Counted from the first letter of the stretch, positions 7,134 to 16,161 are shown. The stretch is 64,000 nucleotides of DNA from Haloprofundus marisrubri (GCF_001469955.1 NZ_LOPU01000018.1:684001-748000); one strand, 5' to 3'. Numbers and translations: made by a program. Notes: a model not told the origin generated them from the sequence alone.

Positions 7134-8387
7134 ATGACCGATATGAGCGATTCGGCGCGACGTGACCGACTCACGCTCGCGCTCTCGGTGTGGGCGGTGT
7201 TGGTGTCGCAGGTGCTCCTCTACCCGGGCGTCTCGGACCTCGTGCAGACGCTCGGCGGCGCGGGTGACCTCGACGCCGGAATGTGGTTTCTCGTCTCCGA
7301 GTACGCGGCGTTCGTCGTCTTCGCCGGCCTCTGGGGCGCGCTGAGCGACGCGACCGGACGACGCGTCCCCCTCATCGTCGTCGGCGCACTCGGCGGGGCG
7401 GCCTGTTATCTCCTGTTGAGTCTCGTACCGTCGCTCGGCGTCGGATTCGGCGTCGTCCTCCTGATTCGCGTCGTCGGCGGTGCGTTCACCATCGGCGCGT
7501 TCTCGCTGTCGATGACGATGCTGATGGACCTCGGCGGCGGCAACGGGCGAAACATGGGCGCGGCGGGCATCGCTATCGGTCTCGGCGCGGCCGTCGGCTC
7601 TATCGTCGGCGGCCGCCTCTCGACGGCCGACCCGCTCGCGCCCGTCTACGGGGCGGCGGCGCTGCTCGGCCTCGTCGCGCTGCTGACGGCGACGGTGACG
7701 GACCGCTCGCCAAACAGCGGAGTCCGCGATGCTGGCGACAGCGTCGACGACGACCGCGCCGGACCGCGCGACATCCTCCGAAAGGTCGTCGACCGACCGG
7801 CGCTCCGAGTCCCGTACGCGTTCGGCTTCATCGACCGCCTCACGGCGGGCTTTTTCTCGCTCGTCGGCATCTACTACTTCCGCGACGCCTTCGGTCTCGA
7901 CGCCTTCGGCGCGGGTCTCGTGCTGGCGATGTTTTTCGGCCCGTTCGCGCTGCTTCAGTACCCGATGGGCGTACTCTCGGACCGCATCGGGCGATTCCTC
8001 CCGGTCGTCGTCGGGTCGATTCTCTATGGCGTCTCCATCATCGTCGTCGGCGCGTCGCCGTCGCTCCCGTTCGCGGCAGTGACGATGGTGCTCGTCGGCG
8101 TCTTCGGGGCACTCGTCTCGCCGGCGACGATGGCGCTGGTCACCGATATCGCCGACGCCGACGAACGCGGGGCGGCGATGGGCGGATTCAACATCTTCGG
8201 CAGTCTCGGCTTTCTGACCGGCTTTCTGCTCGGTGGTTCGTCCGCCGAACTGCTCGGGTACTTCGAGGCGTTCGTCGTCGTCGGCTTCACCGAAATCGGT
8301 ATCGCGCTGGTCGCCTCCCGGGCGGTGCGACGGTTGGCGACGGGCGAGTCCGTGGCCGTGCCGGGAGTCAGCGAAGCCGACGACTGA
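7134..8387 (+). CDS. MFS transporter
   Basis: A 417-residue major facilitator with 12 predicted membrane segments. The loop between helices 2 and 3 carries the family motif as GALSDATGRRVP, and the second-half counterpart is GVLSDRIGRFLP. The central loop (about residues 183-215) is acidic, as usual in halophiles. A later ATG at 7143 is also possible. It follows the Met-rich lipoprotein by 55 bp in the same direction. Substrate cannot be told from sequence; a link to the upstream locus is possible. Confidence 0.85.
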   Translation: MTDMSDSARRDRLTLALSVWAVLVSQVLLYPGVSDLVQTLGGAGDLDAGMWFLVSEYAAFVVFAGLWGALSDATGRRVPLIVVGALGGAACYLLLSLVPSLGVGFGVVLLIRVVGGAFTIGAFSLSMTMLMDLGGGNGRNMGAAGIAIGLGAAVGSIVGGRLSTADPLAPVYGAAALLGLVALLTATVTDRSPNSGVRDAGDSVDDDRAGPRDILRKVVDRPALRVPYAFGFIDRLTAGFFSLVGIYYFRDAFGLDAFGAGLVLAMFFGPFALLQYPMGVLSDRIGRFLPVVVGSILYGVSIIVVGASPSLPFAAVTMVLVGVFGALVSPATMALVTDIADADERGAAMGGFNIFGSLGFLTGFLLGGSSAELLGYFEAFVVVGFTEIGIALVASRAVRRLATGESVAVPGVSEADD

Positions 8388-8451
8388 GCAGGTCCCTGCC
8401 CTCGGCGGCTTCGAGATGGCAAACGTCGGTCTCCCATTCAGCCCGTCCTCG

Positions 8452-9243
8452 CTATCGTTCTTCCGGCGCACCCAACCCGTGAGCGCTCTCGATACGTTCT
8501 CTCAACCGGTCGACGAACCGCGCGGCGGGCGCGCCGTCGACGACGTCGTGGTCGAACGTCACCGTCAGAGACAGGTACTCACGGGTGGCGAGTTCGCCGT
8601 CGACGAGCGCCGGTTTCGTGGCGATTCCGCCGACGGTCAACTGTAACGTGTAGTTGGTCGGACTGACGCCCCAGCCACCGCCGGTTCCGAACATCCCCAC
8701 AGAAGTCACAGCGACGGTTCCAGCGAGATTCTTCCAACGTCGCGGAGAAAGCTGTGGAAGCCGCCACATCTGGCGTCGAATCACCCCCGGAAGCCCGAAG
8801 AACGCCGACTCCATCCTCGACTGACGAGCGAAATCTGGTGACTGCTGAACGGACCGTATCTCGTTGTGAACCGACCGCAGAGAGCGTCGGTTCGCCGCTT
8901 TGACGACGTGTGGGACGCCGATTGGGTCGCCGTCGACGGACGTTTCGACGAGCACGTTGACGTCGACGTCGTCGAAGACGTGGACCCGGCCGCGCCAGTC
9001 GCGGTACGCCTGGAGAGTCGGTTCGTCGTCGAGCGTCGCTGCGAGACAAAACGTGAGAAACGCCGTGAAAGAGAGACGCTCACCGGTCTGCTCTTCGATG
9101 CGTCGGATGCGTCGTCGCGCTTCGGTCACGTCGACTTCGACGAGTCCGTGGATGTTGCTTCGACGACCCGCCATCCGCATGTAATCGACCGTCCCGCGGC
9201 GACGCGGTGAGAATCGTACGACTTGTTCCTCCGAATCGGTCAT
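8452..9243 (-). CDS. Stand-alone 2-oxoacid dehydrogenase E2-type acyltransferase domain protein
   Basis: A 263-residue protein equal to the catalytic domain of dihydrolipoamide acyltransferase, without lipoyl or subunit-binding domains. The C-terminal active-site motif is FDHDVVDGAP (consensus DHRxxDG), with the catalytic His and Asp kept. VTSVGMFGTGGGWGVSP matches the usual substrate-channel segment. The start at 9243 (MTDSEEQ) is preferred over the in-frame 9279. Without E1/E3 neighbours it is unlikely to be part of a classic complex; an acyltransfer reaction using free CoA or another carrier is possible. Confidence 0.8.
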   Translation of the reverse strand: MTDSEEQVVRFSPRRRGTVDYMRMAGRRSNIHGLVEVDVTEARRRIRRIEEQTGERLSFTAFLTFCLAATLDDEPTLQAYRDWRGRVHVFDDVDVNVLVETSVDGDPIGVPHVVKAANRRSLRSVHNEIRSVQQSPDFARQSRMESAFFGLPGVIRRQMWRLPQLSPRRWKNLAGTVAVTSVGMFGTGGGWGVSPTNYTLQLTVGGIATKPALVDGELATREYLSLTVTFDHDVVDGAPAARFVDRLRERIESAHGLGAPEER

Positions 9244-9318
9244 ACGGCCGTGACAGCGGCGACACGGATACGCGTTCACTCCACACGAAGCGTCCGCGAC
9301 CAGTTGCGAGTCCGATGG

Positions 9319-10389
9319 CTACTCGCCGTCGGCGACTCTCGTTTCCTGACGCTGTTCGAGCGCACGTAGCTGGTCGAGTCGTCGCGTCGTGTCAGGATGC
9401 GTGTGGAGGTACTTGCTGAGCGACGCCGGTAGATGTCGTCTGACGCCGAACGACTCCGCCTCCGATTCGAGTATCGCGGCCGCCGCGATTTCGGACTGTC
9501 TGAGGTCCGTCGCCGGCCGCTCGCTCAGTCCGTCCTTGATTTTCCCAAGCGCGCTTGCGAGACTGGCCGGGTTCCCCGTGAGCGCCACCGCTCCCCGGTC
9601 GGCGGCGTACTCGCGGGTGCGTGACAACGATGCTGTGAGGAGATGGGCGAGTAGCCAGACGGGGAGAATCGCCACGAGACCGATGGCGACCAACATGTCG
9701 GCTCTATCGGCCCGACTGGCTTGTCCGTGCTCGACGCCGGGCGTCGTCCCGGACATGAGCGCCAGCACTCTGTCGGTCGCTCCCACAGGGAGTGCCGCGG
9801 CCGTCATCACGGCCATATCGTGATTGCGGACGTGCGAGATTTCGTGGGCGACGACCGCCTCTAACTCACGCTCGTCCAGCATCGAGACGAGTCCCTCGCT
9901 GAGCGCTAAGCGGGCGGACCCGGCCGAATACCCCGTGACCAGCGACAGCGGAGTCTCGGTGGGGACGACGTAGAGTTTCGGCACGGGCGTCGACGCCTGT
10001 TTACAGACTTTGCGAACGAGACTGTACAGTTGCGGGTACTCTGCCTCCGTGACGTACTCGCCGCCGATGGAGCCGATTGCGTGGTCGGGCGCGTCGCGTT
10101 CTCCTCGGACGAGAAAGACGAACAGTCCGAGCGAGGCGATGCCAACCAGCGCGACGACGAGTTCTGGCGGTATCAGTTCTATCGGTATGTCGAGGGGAAT
10201 TCTCAGCGAATATCCAATCGCGAACGCGACGAGACCCACGAGTGTGACGAGGAGGACGACACCGCCGACGATAGACGCGAGCACACCCGAGAGCACGAGC
10301 AAAAAGAGCGTGACGACGATGTGGAGCTGAAACACACGTCTGACCGACCACTTCATCTGTGACGTGATCGAGTTCGTAGAGACCGACAC
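9319..10389 (-). CDS. HtpX-like M48 membrane metalloprotease
   Basis: A 356-residue protease with two N-terminal transmembrane segments (about 20-75), a third near 98-115, the zinc motif HEISH followed by VRNHD, another hydrophobic pair, and a downstream REYAADRGA segment giving the third zinc ligand. HtpX proteins degrade damaged membrane proteins. The start is GTG at 10389: an AT-rich box at 10413-10423 (minus strand CATAACAATAG) lies 24-34 nt before it. The ATG at 10356 has no such box. It is one of two M48 proteases in the window (see 49714). Confidence 0.85.
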   Translation of the reverse strand: MSVSTNSITSQMKWSVRRVFQLHIVVTLFLLVLSGVLASIVGGVVLLVTLVGLVAFAIGYSLRIPLDIPIELIPPELVVALVGIASLGLFVFLVRGERDAPDHAIGSIGGEYVTEAEYPQLYSLVRKVCKQASTPVPKLYVVPTETPLSLVTGYSAGSARLALSEGLVSMLDERELEAVVAHEISHVRNHDMAVMTAAALPVGATDRVLALMSGTTPGVEHGQASRADRADMLVAIGLVAILPVWLLAHLLTASLSRTREYAADRGAVALTGNPASLASALGKIKDGLSERPATDLRQSEIAAAAILESEAESFGVRRHLPASLSKYLHTHPDTTRRLDQLRALEQRQETRVADGE

Positions 10390-10429
10390 TGACCGTCGGT
10401 CAGGTCGTCGGTCTATTGTTATGACATCT

Positions 10430-11404
10430 CTACTCGTGGCTCGAAACGCGAACCGGTTGGTACGGTTCTTCGAGATACTCCATATCGCTCGAACTCAGGT
10501 CGATGTCGAGCGCTTCGACGGCGTCTTCGAGATGCTCGATACTCGTCGTCCCGACGATGGGCGCGTCGACCCACTCTTTGTTGAACAGCCACACGAGGCC
10601 GATTTGGGCCATCTTCACGCCCTTCTCGTCGGCGAGTTCTTCGACGCGTTCGTTGATTTCCGGACCGCCACCCTCCAAGTAGGGATGGCCGTGTGCGAGG
10701 CTGTCGGTCTCGCCGCGTTTGGTCGAGCGAGCCTCGTCGTGCGGACGTGCGAGCCACCCGCGGGCGAGCGGCGACCACGGGATGACGCCGATATCCTCTT
10801 TTTCGCAGAGCGGGAGCATCTCGCGCTCTTCTTCCCGGTAGAGCAGGTTGTAGTGGTTCTGCATCGTCACGAAGCGGTCGTAGCCGAGTAGGTCGCTTGC
10901 GTACAGCGCTTCGGAGAACTGGTGGGCCCACATCGAACTCGCGCCGAAGTACCGAATCTTCTCCCGCCGAACCGCGTCGTCGAGCGCCGCGACGGTCTGG
11001 TCGATGGGCGTGTCGTAGTCCCAGCGGTGCGTCTGATACAGGTCGATGGTGTCCATCCCCAGTCGGTCGAGCGAGGCGTCGAGTTGCTGTTCGATGGCCT
11101 TGCGCGACAGTCCGCCCGAGTTCGGGTCGTCGTCGTCCATCTGGAAGTAGCCCTTCGTGGCGACGACAGCCTCGTCGCGGCGGCCCTCAAGCGCCTTGCC
11201 GAGAATGCGCTCTGACTCGCCGTTCGAGTACATGTTCGCGGTGTCGAAGAAGTTGATTCCGAGTTCTATCGCCCGGTCGACGAGTTCCAACCCGGCTTCC
11301 TCGTCCAACACCCACTCGCGCCAGTCGCTCGTGCCGAAACTCATGCAACCCAAACAGATTCGAGAGACGGTCATCCCCGTGTCTCCGAGGGTAGTGTACT
11401 CCAT
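10430..11404 (-). CDS. Aldo/keto reductase
   Basis: A 324-residue (alpha/beta)8 NADPH oxidoreductase. It begins MEYTTLGDTGMTVSRICLG and contains NFFDTANMYSNG (catalytic Asp and Tyr), VATKG (Lys) and LYQTHRWD (His), which complete the AKR tetrad. It is close to the YajO/Gcy-like group with unknown physiological substrate. The ATG at 11404 fits the family N-terminus better than the upstream in-frame start at 11431. A long structured spacer lies upstream (11405-11667). Confidence 0.9.
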   Translation of the reverse strand: MEYTTLGDTGMTVSRICLGCMSFGTSDWREWVLDEEAGLELVDRAIELGINFFDTANMYSNGESERILGKALEGRRDEAVVATKGYFQMDDDDPNSGGLSRKAIEQQLDASLDRLGMDTIDLYQTHRWDYDTPIDQTVAALDDAVRREKIRYFGASSMWAHQFSEALYASDLLGYDRFVTMQNHYNLLYREEEREMLPLCEKEDIGVIPWSPLARGWLARPHDEARSTKRGETDSLAHGHPYLEGGGPEINERVEELADEKGVKMAQIGLVWLFNKEWVDAPIVGTTSIEHLEDAVEALDIDLSSSDMEYLEEPYQPVRVSSHE

Positions 11405-11494
11405 GCGAGTCACTCTCTTGGGGGGGAACAAAAATCCACGCGAACGGGTGCGGACTGCCTGAAGAGCTATCCGTGCTGAATCCTACTCCTCTCT

Positions 11495-11579
11495 CGGGCG
11501 CGAGTCGAACCACGCGCCCGACCCCATCTCCGAGTCAGTCCGCCGGTTCGCGTCACCGTCGCCCGACAGATGGGGTCGG
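11495..11579. other. Two adjacent, slightly overlapping inverted repeats
   Basis: Stem 1 is CGGGCGCG (11495-11502) with CGCGCCCG (11513-11520) and a 10-nt loop. Stem 2 is CCGACCCCATCT (11518-11529) with AGATGGGGTCGG (11568-11579) and a 38-nt loop. Both are perfect and share three bases. They fill the 263-bp spacer between the RDD-protein gene and the aldo/keto reductase, both on the minus strand. They could be a 3' end structure of the former, a leader structure of the latter, or a small RNA. No U-tract follows on either strand. Confidence 0.5.
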
Positions 11580-11667
11580 CCACACGCTCAAAGCCCGCCT
11601 TCACGCCACCGTTTCGGTCTCGGTATCTTTCGTTTTCCACCGTTCCAGTTCCGTCTCCGCTCGTCTG

Positions 11668-12981
11668 CTACTTCGCATCTGCGCCCGTATCGACTGATTC
11701 GGCCCGTACGACCATCGTCCCGGCGACGAGGTCACCGAGTCGCCGTCGCCGGTCCGAGCGCCAGAGCAACAACAGGAAGCCGCCGACGTAGTCCAGCGGC
11801 CGGACGAGATTTCGGAGCAGCGCCGAGCGCCACCCACACGCCGAACCGTCTGCCTTCGTTACTTCGACGTGGAAGAAGCGCTTGCCGAGCGTCCGGCCGA
11901 ATCGCGCTTCGGCGACGGTTCGATACACGACCGGAACAAGGACCAGAAGCACGAAGAACAGCCCTGCGGCGGCGCGGAAACCCGTTTCCGACCCCGACGA
12001 AACGCCACTCACTGGGAGAGCGCTCGTCGCCACGAAGTAAAATGCGAGAGCCGTGACGAAGGCGAGAATCGGCGCTCCGACGAGCAGCAACACCCAGTCG
12101 GCGATAGTGGCGTGGACGCGGTCCTGTAACACGCTCGGTTCTCGGTCGTACTGCTTCTCGGTCGTCTCCGACTCATTCGTCTCGTCGTCGGCCTCCGAGG
12201 CGTATCTGAGCCAGCGCGGGTCGTGTTCGGCGGTCACGCGAACGTCGTACGATTCGGCGCTCTCGCGAAGACCCGAGAGGTGGGCTTTGCCGGTCGTCAG
12301 ACAGGCGTCTCGGTAGCCGTGTTCGTTCGAGATGCGCTCGATGTGAGAGAGCATCGTCTCGTTTCGGTCGCCGAGCGTGGCGTAGATAGCGACGAGCGCG
12401 AACAGGAGTCCGACGACGGCAGCGACGCCGGAGGTCCACGAAGCGAAAATCAGCGCCCACAACGTGGCCAGACAGCCAACGACGGCGAGTACGGGCCACA
12501 CCCGTGGAATCACTCGGTACAACAGTCCGAGCGCCAACACCGAGCCCACGAGGACCGCGGCGGTTGCAAGCGTCCCTACGGGCGCGTAGGCAACGAGTAG
12601 CGCGAACAGAATCCAGTTCACCGCCGTCATCGACCGACTCGCATCACCGAACGCCGCCACGGGATGGTCGGCGTCGACCGGGTGCAGCGGCAAATCACGC
12701 TCCTGGGCGAGTTCCCTCGCTGCGATGAGTTCGGCCGGGAACGGACTTCGCTGACAGATAGCGTACAGTGGGAGATGGGCGAGCGTGACGAGAGCGAAGC
12801 CAAGCGCGACAAGCGGCGAGCGAAGCCACATCCGTGCGAACGGTCGGGGACCGGTTCCTTCCGCCGGATACTCCACGAACAGCGCGTCCACTCCCTCGGC
12901 GAACTCGTCGAGTTCGTCGGCGACTTTCTCACGCTTGTCCGCGTGTATCGCGCCGAACAGGCGGAGGTCCGTTCCGGTCAT
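11668..12981 (-). CDS. TraB/Tiki-type metalloprotease-like domain split by membrane helices and fused to an RDD domain (copy 1)
   Basis: A 437-residue membrane protein. Residues 1-40 contain a GX2H motif (GAIH, 10-13) and a conserved Glu in LFVEYP (Glu37). After two blocks of helices (about 55-75 and 120-204) come Arg206 (RNETM) and a second GX2H (GKAH, 231-234) followed by LSGL. Paired GX2H with Glu and Arg are the catalytic features of the TraB/PrgY/GumN/Tiki superfamily. From about 285 to the end it is an RDD domain with GRTLGKR, RNLVRPLD and LGDLVAGTMVV. I infer a membrane metalloprotease or signal-clearing protein. The next upstream gene is its paralogue. Confidence 0.75.
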   Translation of the reverse strand: MTGTDLRLFGAIHADKREKVADELDEFAEGVDALFVEYPAEGTGPRPFARMWLRSPLVALGFALVTLAHLPLYAICQRSPFPAELIAARELAQERDLPLHPVDADHPVAAFGDASRSMTAVNWILFALLVAYAPVGTLATAAVLVGSVLALGLLYRVIPRVWPVLAVVGCLATLWALIFASWTSGVAAVVGLLFALVAIYATLGDRNETMLSHIERISNEHGYRDACLTTGKAHLSGLRESAESYDVRVTAEHDPRWLRYASEADDETNESETTEKQYDREPSVLQDRVHATIADWVLLLVGAPILAFVTALAFYFVATSALPVSGVSSGSETGFRAAAGLFFVLLVLVPVVYRTVAEARFGRTLGKRFFHVEVTKADGSACGWRSALLRNLVRPLDYVGGFLLLLWRSDRRRRLGDLVAGTMVVRAESVDTGADAK

Positions 12982-13008
12982 CTACGCTGTGCTCCCGGTG
13001 TTGGTTAG

Positions 13009-13017
13009 TTGTAATGT
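13009..13017 (-). promoter_or_regulatory. TATA-like box of RDD/TraB copy 1
   Basis: ACATTACAA on the minus strand, 28-36 nt before the ATG. The same nine bases stand at the same distance before copy 2 (14451-14459), showing a conserved leaderless promoter. Confidence 0.6.
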
Positions 13018-13025
13018 ACCACCTA

Positions 13026-13037
13026 CTAACTAGTTAG
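13026..13037. promoter_or_regulatory. 12-bp palindrome upstream of copy 1 promoter
   Basis: CTAACTAGTTAG is a perfect palindrome located 45-56 nt before the copy 1 start, just upstream of its TATA-like box. It is a candidate activator or repressor site. Copy 2 lacks it. Confidence 0.4.
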
Positions 13038-13069
13038 CACACCAGTCTCACCTTCCAGTGAATACCGTC

Positions 13070-14422
13070 TCAGTCGGAACTGCTCTGCACGCCAATCGTC
13101 TCGTGTCCGGTCGTAGACTCCGCCGGAGCGGGTGCTTCGGCCACCCGAACCACCGTCGTGTCGGCGACGATGTCACCGAGTCGCTGTCGGTTCGGCGTCG
13201 CGGCCATCGTCACGAAGCCCACCGTGTAGAAAAAGAGGAAGTCGACGGGGCGAAGCAGGTTCCGAAGCGCCGCGGCGCGGCGAGTACAGCGAGTCCCGTC
13301 ACTTTCGACGACGAGGAGGCCGAACAGTCGCTTGCCGAGCGTCCGTCCGTATCGGTGTTCGGCGACGTAGCCGTACAGTATCGCTGCGAGCGTCGGCGCG
13401 ACGACGAACCCGCTCAGGACGACCATGCCCGCCGCCGTCCGAGTCAGGAAAGTCGTATCTGAGAGCCGTGATGCAGCGAGACCCATCCCCATGAACAGTG
13501 CGAACGCGGCGGCGAGCGTGACGACGCCGTCGACGACTGCTGCGCCGATTCGAGCGCCGAGGACGCTCCCCTCGGTTCCGGGTTCGCCGGTGAGTTCGGT
13601 GTTGTACTCGGTCGCTGACTCGGGGTTCTCGACTGTCTCCGTCGAGCGACGGAGCCACTTCGAGGTGTGCGTCTTCGAGACGCGAACGCCGGGGGTGTCG
13701 GCGTCGAGCAGTCCCGAGAGATGCGCGTTTCCGGTCACGAGACAGACGTCGCCGTACTCGCGGTCGGCTGACACCTCGCCGATGCGGTCGAGCATCGTCT
13801 CGTTTCGGGTGTCGATACCCGCGAGCACGAGCGCCAGAAACCCGACGCCGACGACGCCGACGGCGGTCGTCGACGCCCACGGACCGAAGACGAGTTGATG
13901 GAGGAACAGCAGCGAGAGTGGAAGCGTCAACACCGCCCAGAGACGAGTAGTGTAGACGGTGACGAGTTGAAGACTGACGAACGCGCCGACGAGTAGCACG
14001 ACTGTACCGAGCGTTCCGGCGAGGTCGTAGACCAACAGCGCCGCGAGCGCCGCCCAGTTGGACAGTATCCACTTCGGCCCGGCGTCGGCGAGAAAGACGA
14101 CCGGGTGGTCGTCGTCGACGGCGTGGACGTCCAGACCCCACTCCTCGACGAGTTCCGCGACGGCCAGTCGCTCCACGCCGTGCGGACTGCGCTGGAGGAG
14201 GGCGTACACGGGGTAGTGAACGAGCATCATGAGCACCAGTCCGAGACCGACGACTGGCGTGCGGGTGAACGCTCGAAGGTACGTCCGGTACGTTACGTTC
14301 GTCGCGGGCATCTCCACGAACAGCGCGTCGACGCCGTCGGCGAACTCGCCGAGTTCGGCGGCAACCTTCCCACGTCTGTCGGCGTGTATCGAACCGAACA
14401 GGCGGAGGTCCGTTCCGGTCAT
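13070..14422 (-). CDS. TraB/Tiki-type metalloprotease-like plus RDD fusion protein (copy 2)
   Basis: A 450-residue paralogue of the downstream gene with the same order: GSIH (10-13), Glu in LFVEMP, hydrophobic blocks, RNETMLDRI, GNAH followed by LSGL, then an RDD domain with GRTLGKR, RNLLRPVD and LGDIVADTTVV. All four putative metal or catalytic residues are kept in both copies. DVHAVDDDHP is shared with copy 1 (LHPVDADHP) and matches the place where TraB proteins have a conserved Asp. A C-terminal polar tail is added. The first ~35 residues are almost identical between copies, so the duplication is fairly recent or under constraint. Confidence 0.75.
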   Translation of the reverse strand: MTGTDLRLFGSIHADRRGKVAAELGEFADGVDALFVEMPATNVTYRTYLRAFTRTPVVGLGLVLMMLVHYPVYALLQRSPHGVERLAVAELVEEWGLDVHAVDDDHPVVFLADAGPKWILSNWAALAALLVYDLAGTLGTVVLLVGAFVSLQLVTVYTTRLWAVLTLPLSLLFLHQLVFGPWASTTAVGVVGVGFLALVLAGIDTRNETMLDRIGEVSADREYGDVCLVTGNAHLSGLLDADTPGVRVSKTHTSKWLRRSTETVENPESATEYNTELTGEPGTEGSVLGARIGAAVVDGVVTLAAAFALFMGMGLAASRLSDTTFLTRTAAGMVVLSGFVVAPTLAAILYGYVAEHRYGRTLGKRLFGLLVVESDGTRCTRRAAALRNLLRPVDFLFFYTVGFVTMAATPNRQRLGDIVADTTVVRVAEAPAPAESTTGHETIGVQSSSD

Positions 14423-14450
14423 CTACCGTCTCGGTCAACTTATCGATTCG

Positions 14451-14459
14451 TTGTAATGT
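14451..14459 (-). promoter_or_regulatory. TATA-like box of RDD/TraB copy 2
   Basis: ACATTACAA on the minus strand, 29-37 nt before the ATG at 14422, identical to the box of copy 1. Confidence 0.6.
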
Positions 14460-14513
14460 GTCGACTACTGTTGGTTTCGGACCGCCTGACCCGCCGACTG
14501 CGGCGACCCGAAC

Positions 14514-14521
14514 GATTAACC
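14514..14521 (+). promoter_or_regulatory. TATA-like box deciding the acyl-CoA synthetase start
   Basis: GATTAACC lies 24-31 nt before ATG 14545 and downstream of the first in-frame ATG (14458), so it supports 14545 as the real, leaderless start. Confidence 0.5.
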
Positions 14522-14544
14522 ACGACGGTAGCGACGTGGCGTGC

Positions 14545-16161
14545 ATGGCAGTCTCATACGATGACGAACTGGCGTCGTTCGAGTGGGATATCCCCGCCGA
14601 CTACAATCTCCCGGCGGTCGTCGAGTCGCACGCCGGCTCCTTCGGCGACCGAGTGGCCCTCCACTTTCTGAGCGAGAGTGGGCGCGAAGAGCGGACGTAC
14701 GCGGACCTCCGCGACGACATGAACCGCTTTGCGAACGCCTTAGAAAAACTGGGTGTCGGCGAGGGCGACCGGGTGATGCATCTGCTCCCGCGGCATCCGG
14801 ACGTGTTCGCCATCCAGTTGGGCGCACTGAAGCGCGGCGCACTGCTCGTTCCGTGTTCGTCGATGTTGAAGCCGAAAGACCTCCAGTTCCGCGCGAACGA
14901 CTGCGAGGCGACGACCGTCGTCGCCCACGCCGACCTCACCGAGATGGTCGACCCCGTCGTCGACGACTCGCCGCTGTCGAATCTCGTCTGTGTCGACGGC
15001 GAGAAAGAGGGGTGGGACACTTACTCGGACCTCGTGTCGGAGGAATCGACGGCACACGACGGCCCCGAACTCGCCGCCGAGGACCCGATGTCCATCAACT
15101 ACACCTCGGGGACGACGGGCCAACCGAAACCCGTTCTCCACAGACACCGGTGGATGCGCTGCTTCGAACTCGTCAACGCGCCCTACTGGTGGGGTGTCAC
15201 CGCCGATTCGGACATGGACGACGAACTGCTGTGGGCGACGACGGGAACCGGCTGGGCCAAGTGGTTCTGGAGCCCCGTCGGCGTCGGTGTGACGACGGGG
15301 GCGACGCAACTGCTGTACGACGGCGAGTTCGACCCCGACCGATTCCTCGAACTCATGGCCGACGAGGGCGTGACTCGCCTCTGCGCCGTTCCGACGCAGT
15401 ACCGGATGTTCACTCAGACCGACCTCGACGAGTACGACGTGAACCTGAAGTCGGCGCTGTCGGCGGGTGAACCGCTGAACCGCGAACCCATCGAGATGAT
15501 AGAGGACGCCTTCGGCGTCACCCCGCGCGACGGTTACGGCCAGACCGAGACGGTAGCCTTGGTGACGAACTACCCCGGCATCGAGGTGAAACCCGGCGCG
15601 ATGGGCAAACCGACGCCCGGCCTCGGAACCACGATAATCGACGAGAACGAACGGGAAGTCGACGAGGGCGACATCGGCGAAATAGCGGTCCCAATCGACT
15701 GCCCCGGCATCTTCGACGGCTACTACGAGAAGCCGAACCTCGACGAGAAGACGTTCGCGGGCGAGTACTATCGGACGGGTGATTTGGCCTCCCGCGACGA
15801 GGACGGGTTCTTCTTCTTCGAGGGCCGCGCCGACGACATCATCCTCTCGGCCGGCTACCGCATCGGCCCGTTCGAGGTGGAAGACGCGCTGGTGTCGCAT
15901 CCGGCAGTCGCGGAGGCCGCCGCCGTCGGCAGTCCCCACGACGAACGCGGCAACGTGGTGAAAGCGTACGTCATCCTCGCCGACGGCTACGAGGGCGACG
16001 ACGAACTCATCGAGGAGATACAGAACTTCATGAAAGAGGAGACGGCCCCGTACAAGTACCCGCGGCGGGTGGAGTTCGTCGACGAGTTACCCAAAACGTC
16101 GAGCGGGAAGATTCGCCGTATCGAACTCCGAGAGCGCGAAGAACAGATGTTCGGGGAGTAG
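14545..16161 (+). CDS. AMP-forming acyl-CoA synthetase (medium-chain type)
   Basis: A 538-residue adenylate-forming enzyme that activates a carboxylic acid with ATP and CoA. Motifs in order: YTSGTTGQPK (P-loop, ~residue 185), GYGQTE (~330), YRTGDLASRDEDG (~410), AGYRIGPFEVE and the C-terminal PKTSSGKIRR with the catalytic Lys. TGTGWAKWFWSP is typical of medium-chain or benzoate-type acyl-CoA synthetases rather than acetyl-CoA synthetase. Exact substrate is unknown. Two acyl-CoA dehydrogenases elsewhere in the window (33426, 62837) could act downstream in fatty-acid oxidation. Confidence 0.92.
   Translation: MAVSYDDELASFEWDIPADYNLPAVVESHAGSFGDRVALHFLSESGREERTYADLRDDMNRFANALEKLGVGEGDRVMHLLPRHPDVFAIQLGALKRGALLVPCSSMLKPKDLQFRANDCEATTVVAHADLTEMVDPVVDDSPLSNLVCVDGEKEGWDTYSDLVSEESTAHDGPELAAEDPMSINYTSGTTGQPKPVLHRHRWMRCFELVNAPYWWGVTADSDMDDELLWATTGTGWAKWFWSPVGVGVTTGATQLLYDGEFDPDRFLELMADEGVTRLCAVPTQYRMFTQTDLDEYDVNLKSALSAGEPLNREPIEMIEDAFGVTPRDGYGQTETVALVTNYPGIEVKPGAMGKPTPGLGTTIIDENEREVDEGDIGEIAVPIDCPGIFDGYYEKPNLDEKTFAGEYYRTGDLASRDEDGFFFFEGRADDIILSAGYRIGPFEVEDALVSHPAVAEAAAVGSPHDERGNVVKAYVILADGYEGDDELIEEIQNFMKEETAPYKYPRRVEFVDELPKTSSGKIRRIELREREEQMFGE

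Noticed and set aside
6207-8471. 754-aa open frame on the minus strand
   Set aside because: Runs antisense through the Met-rich lipoprotein and the MFS gene. It is Arg-rich with no family motif, typical of shadow frames in high-G+C codon usage.
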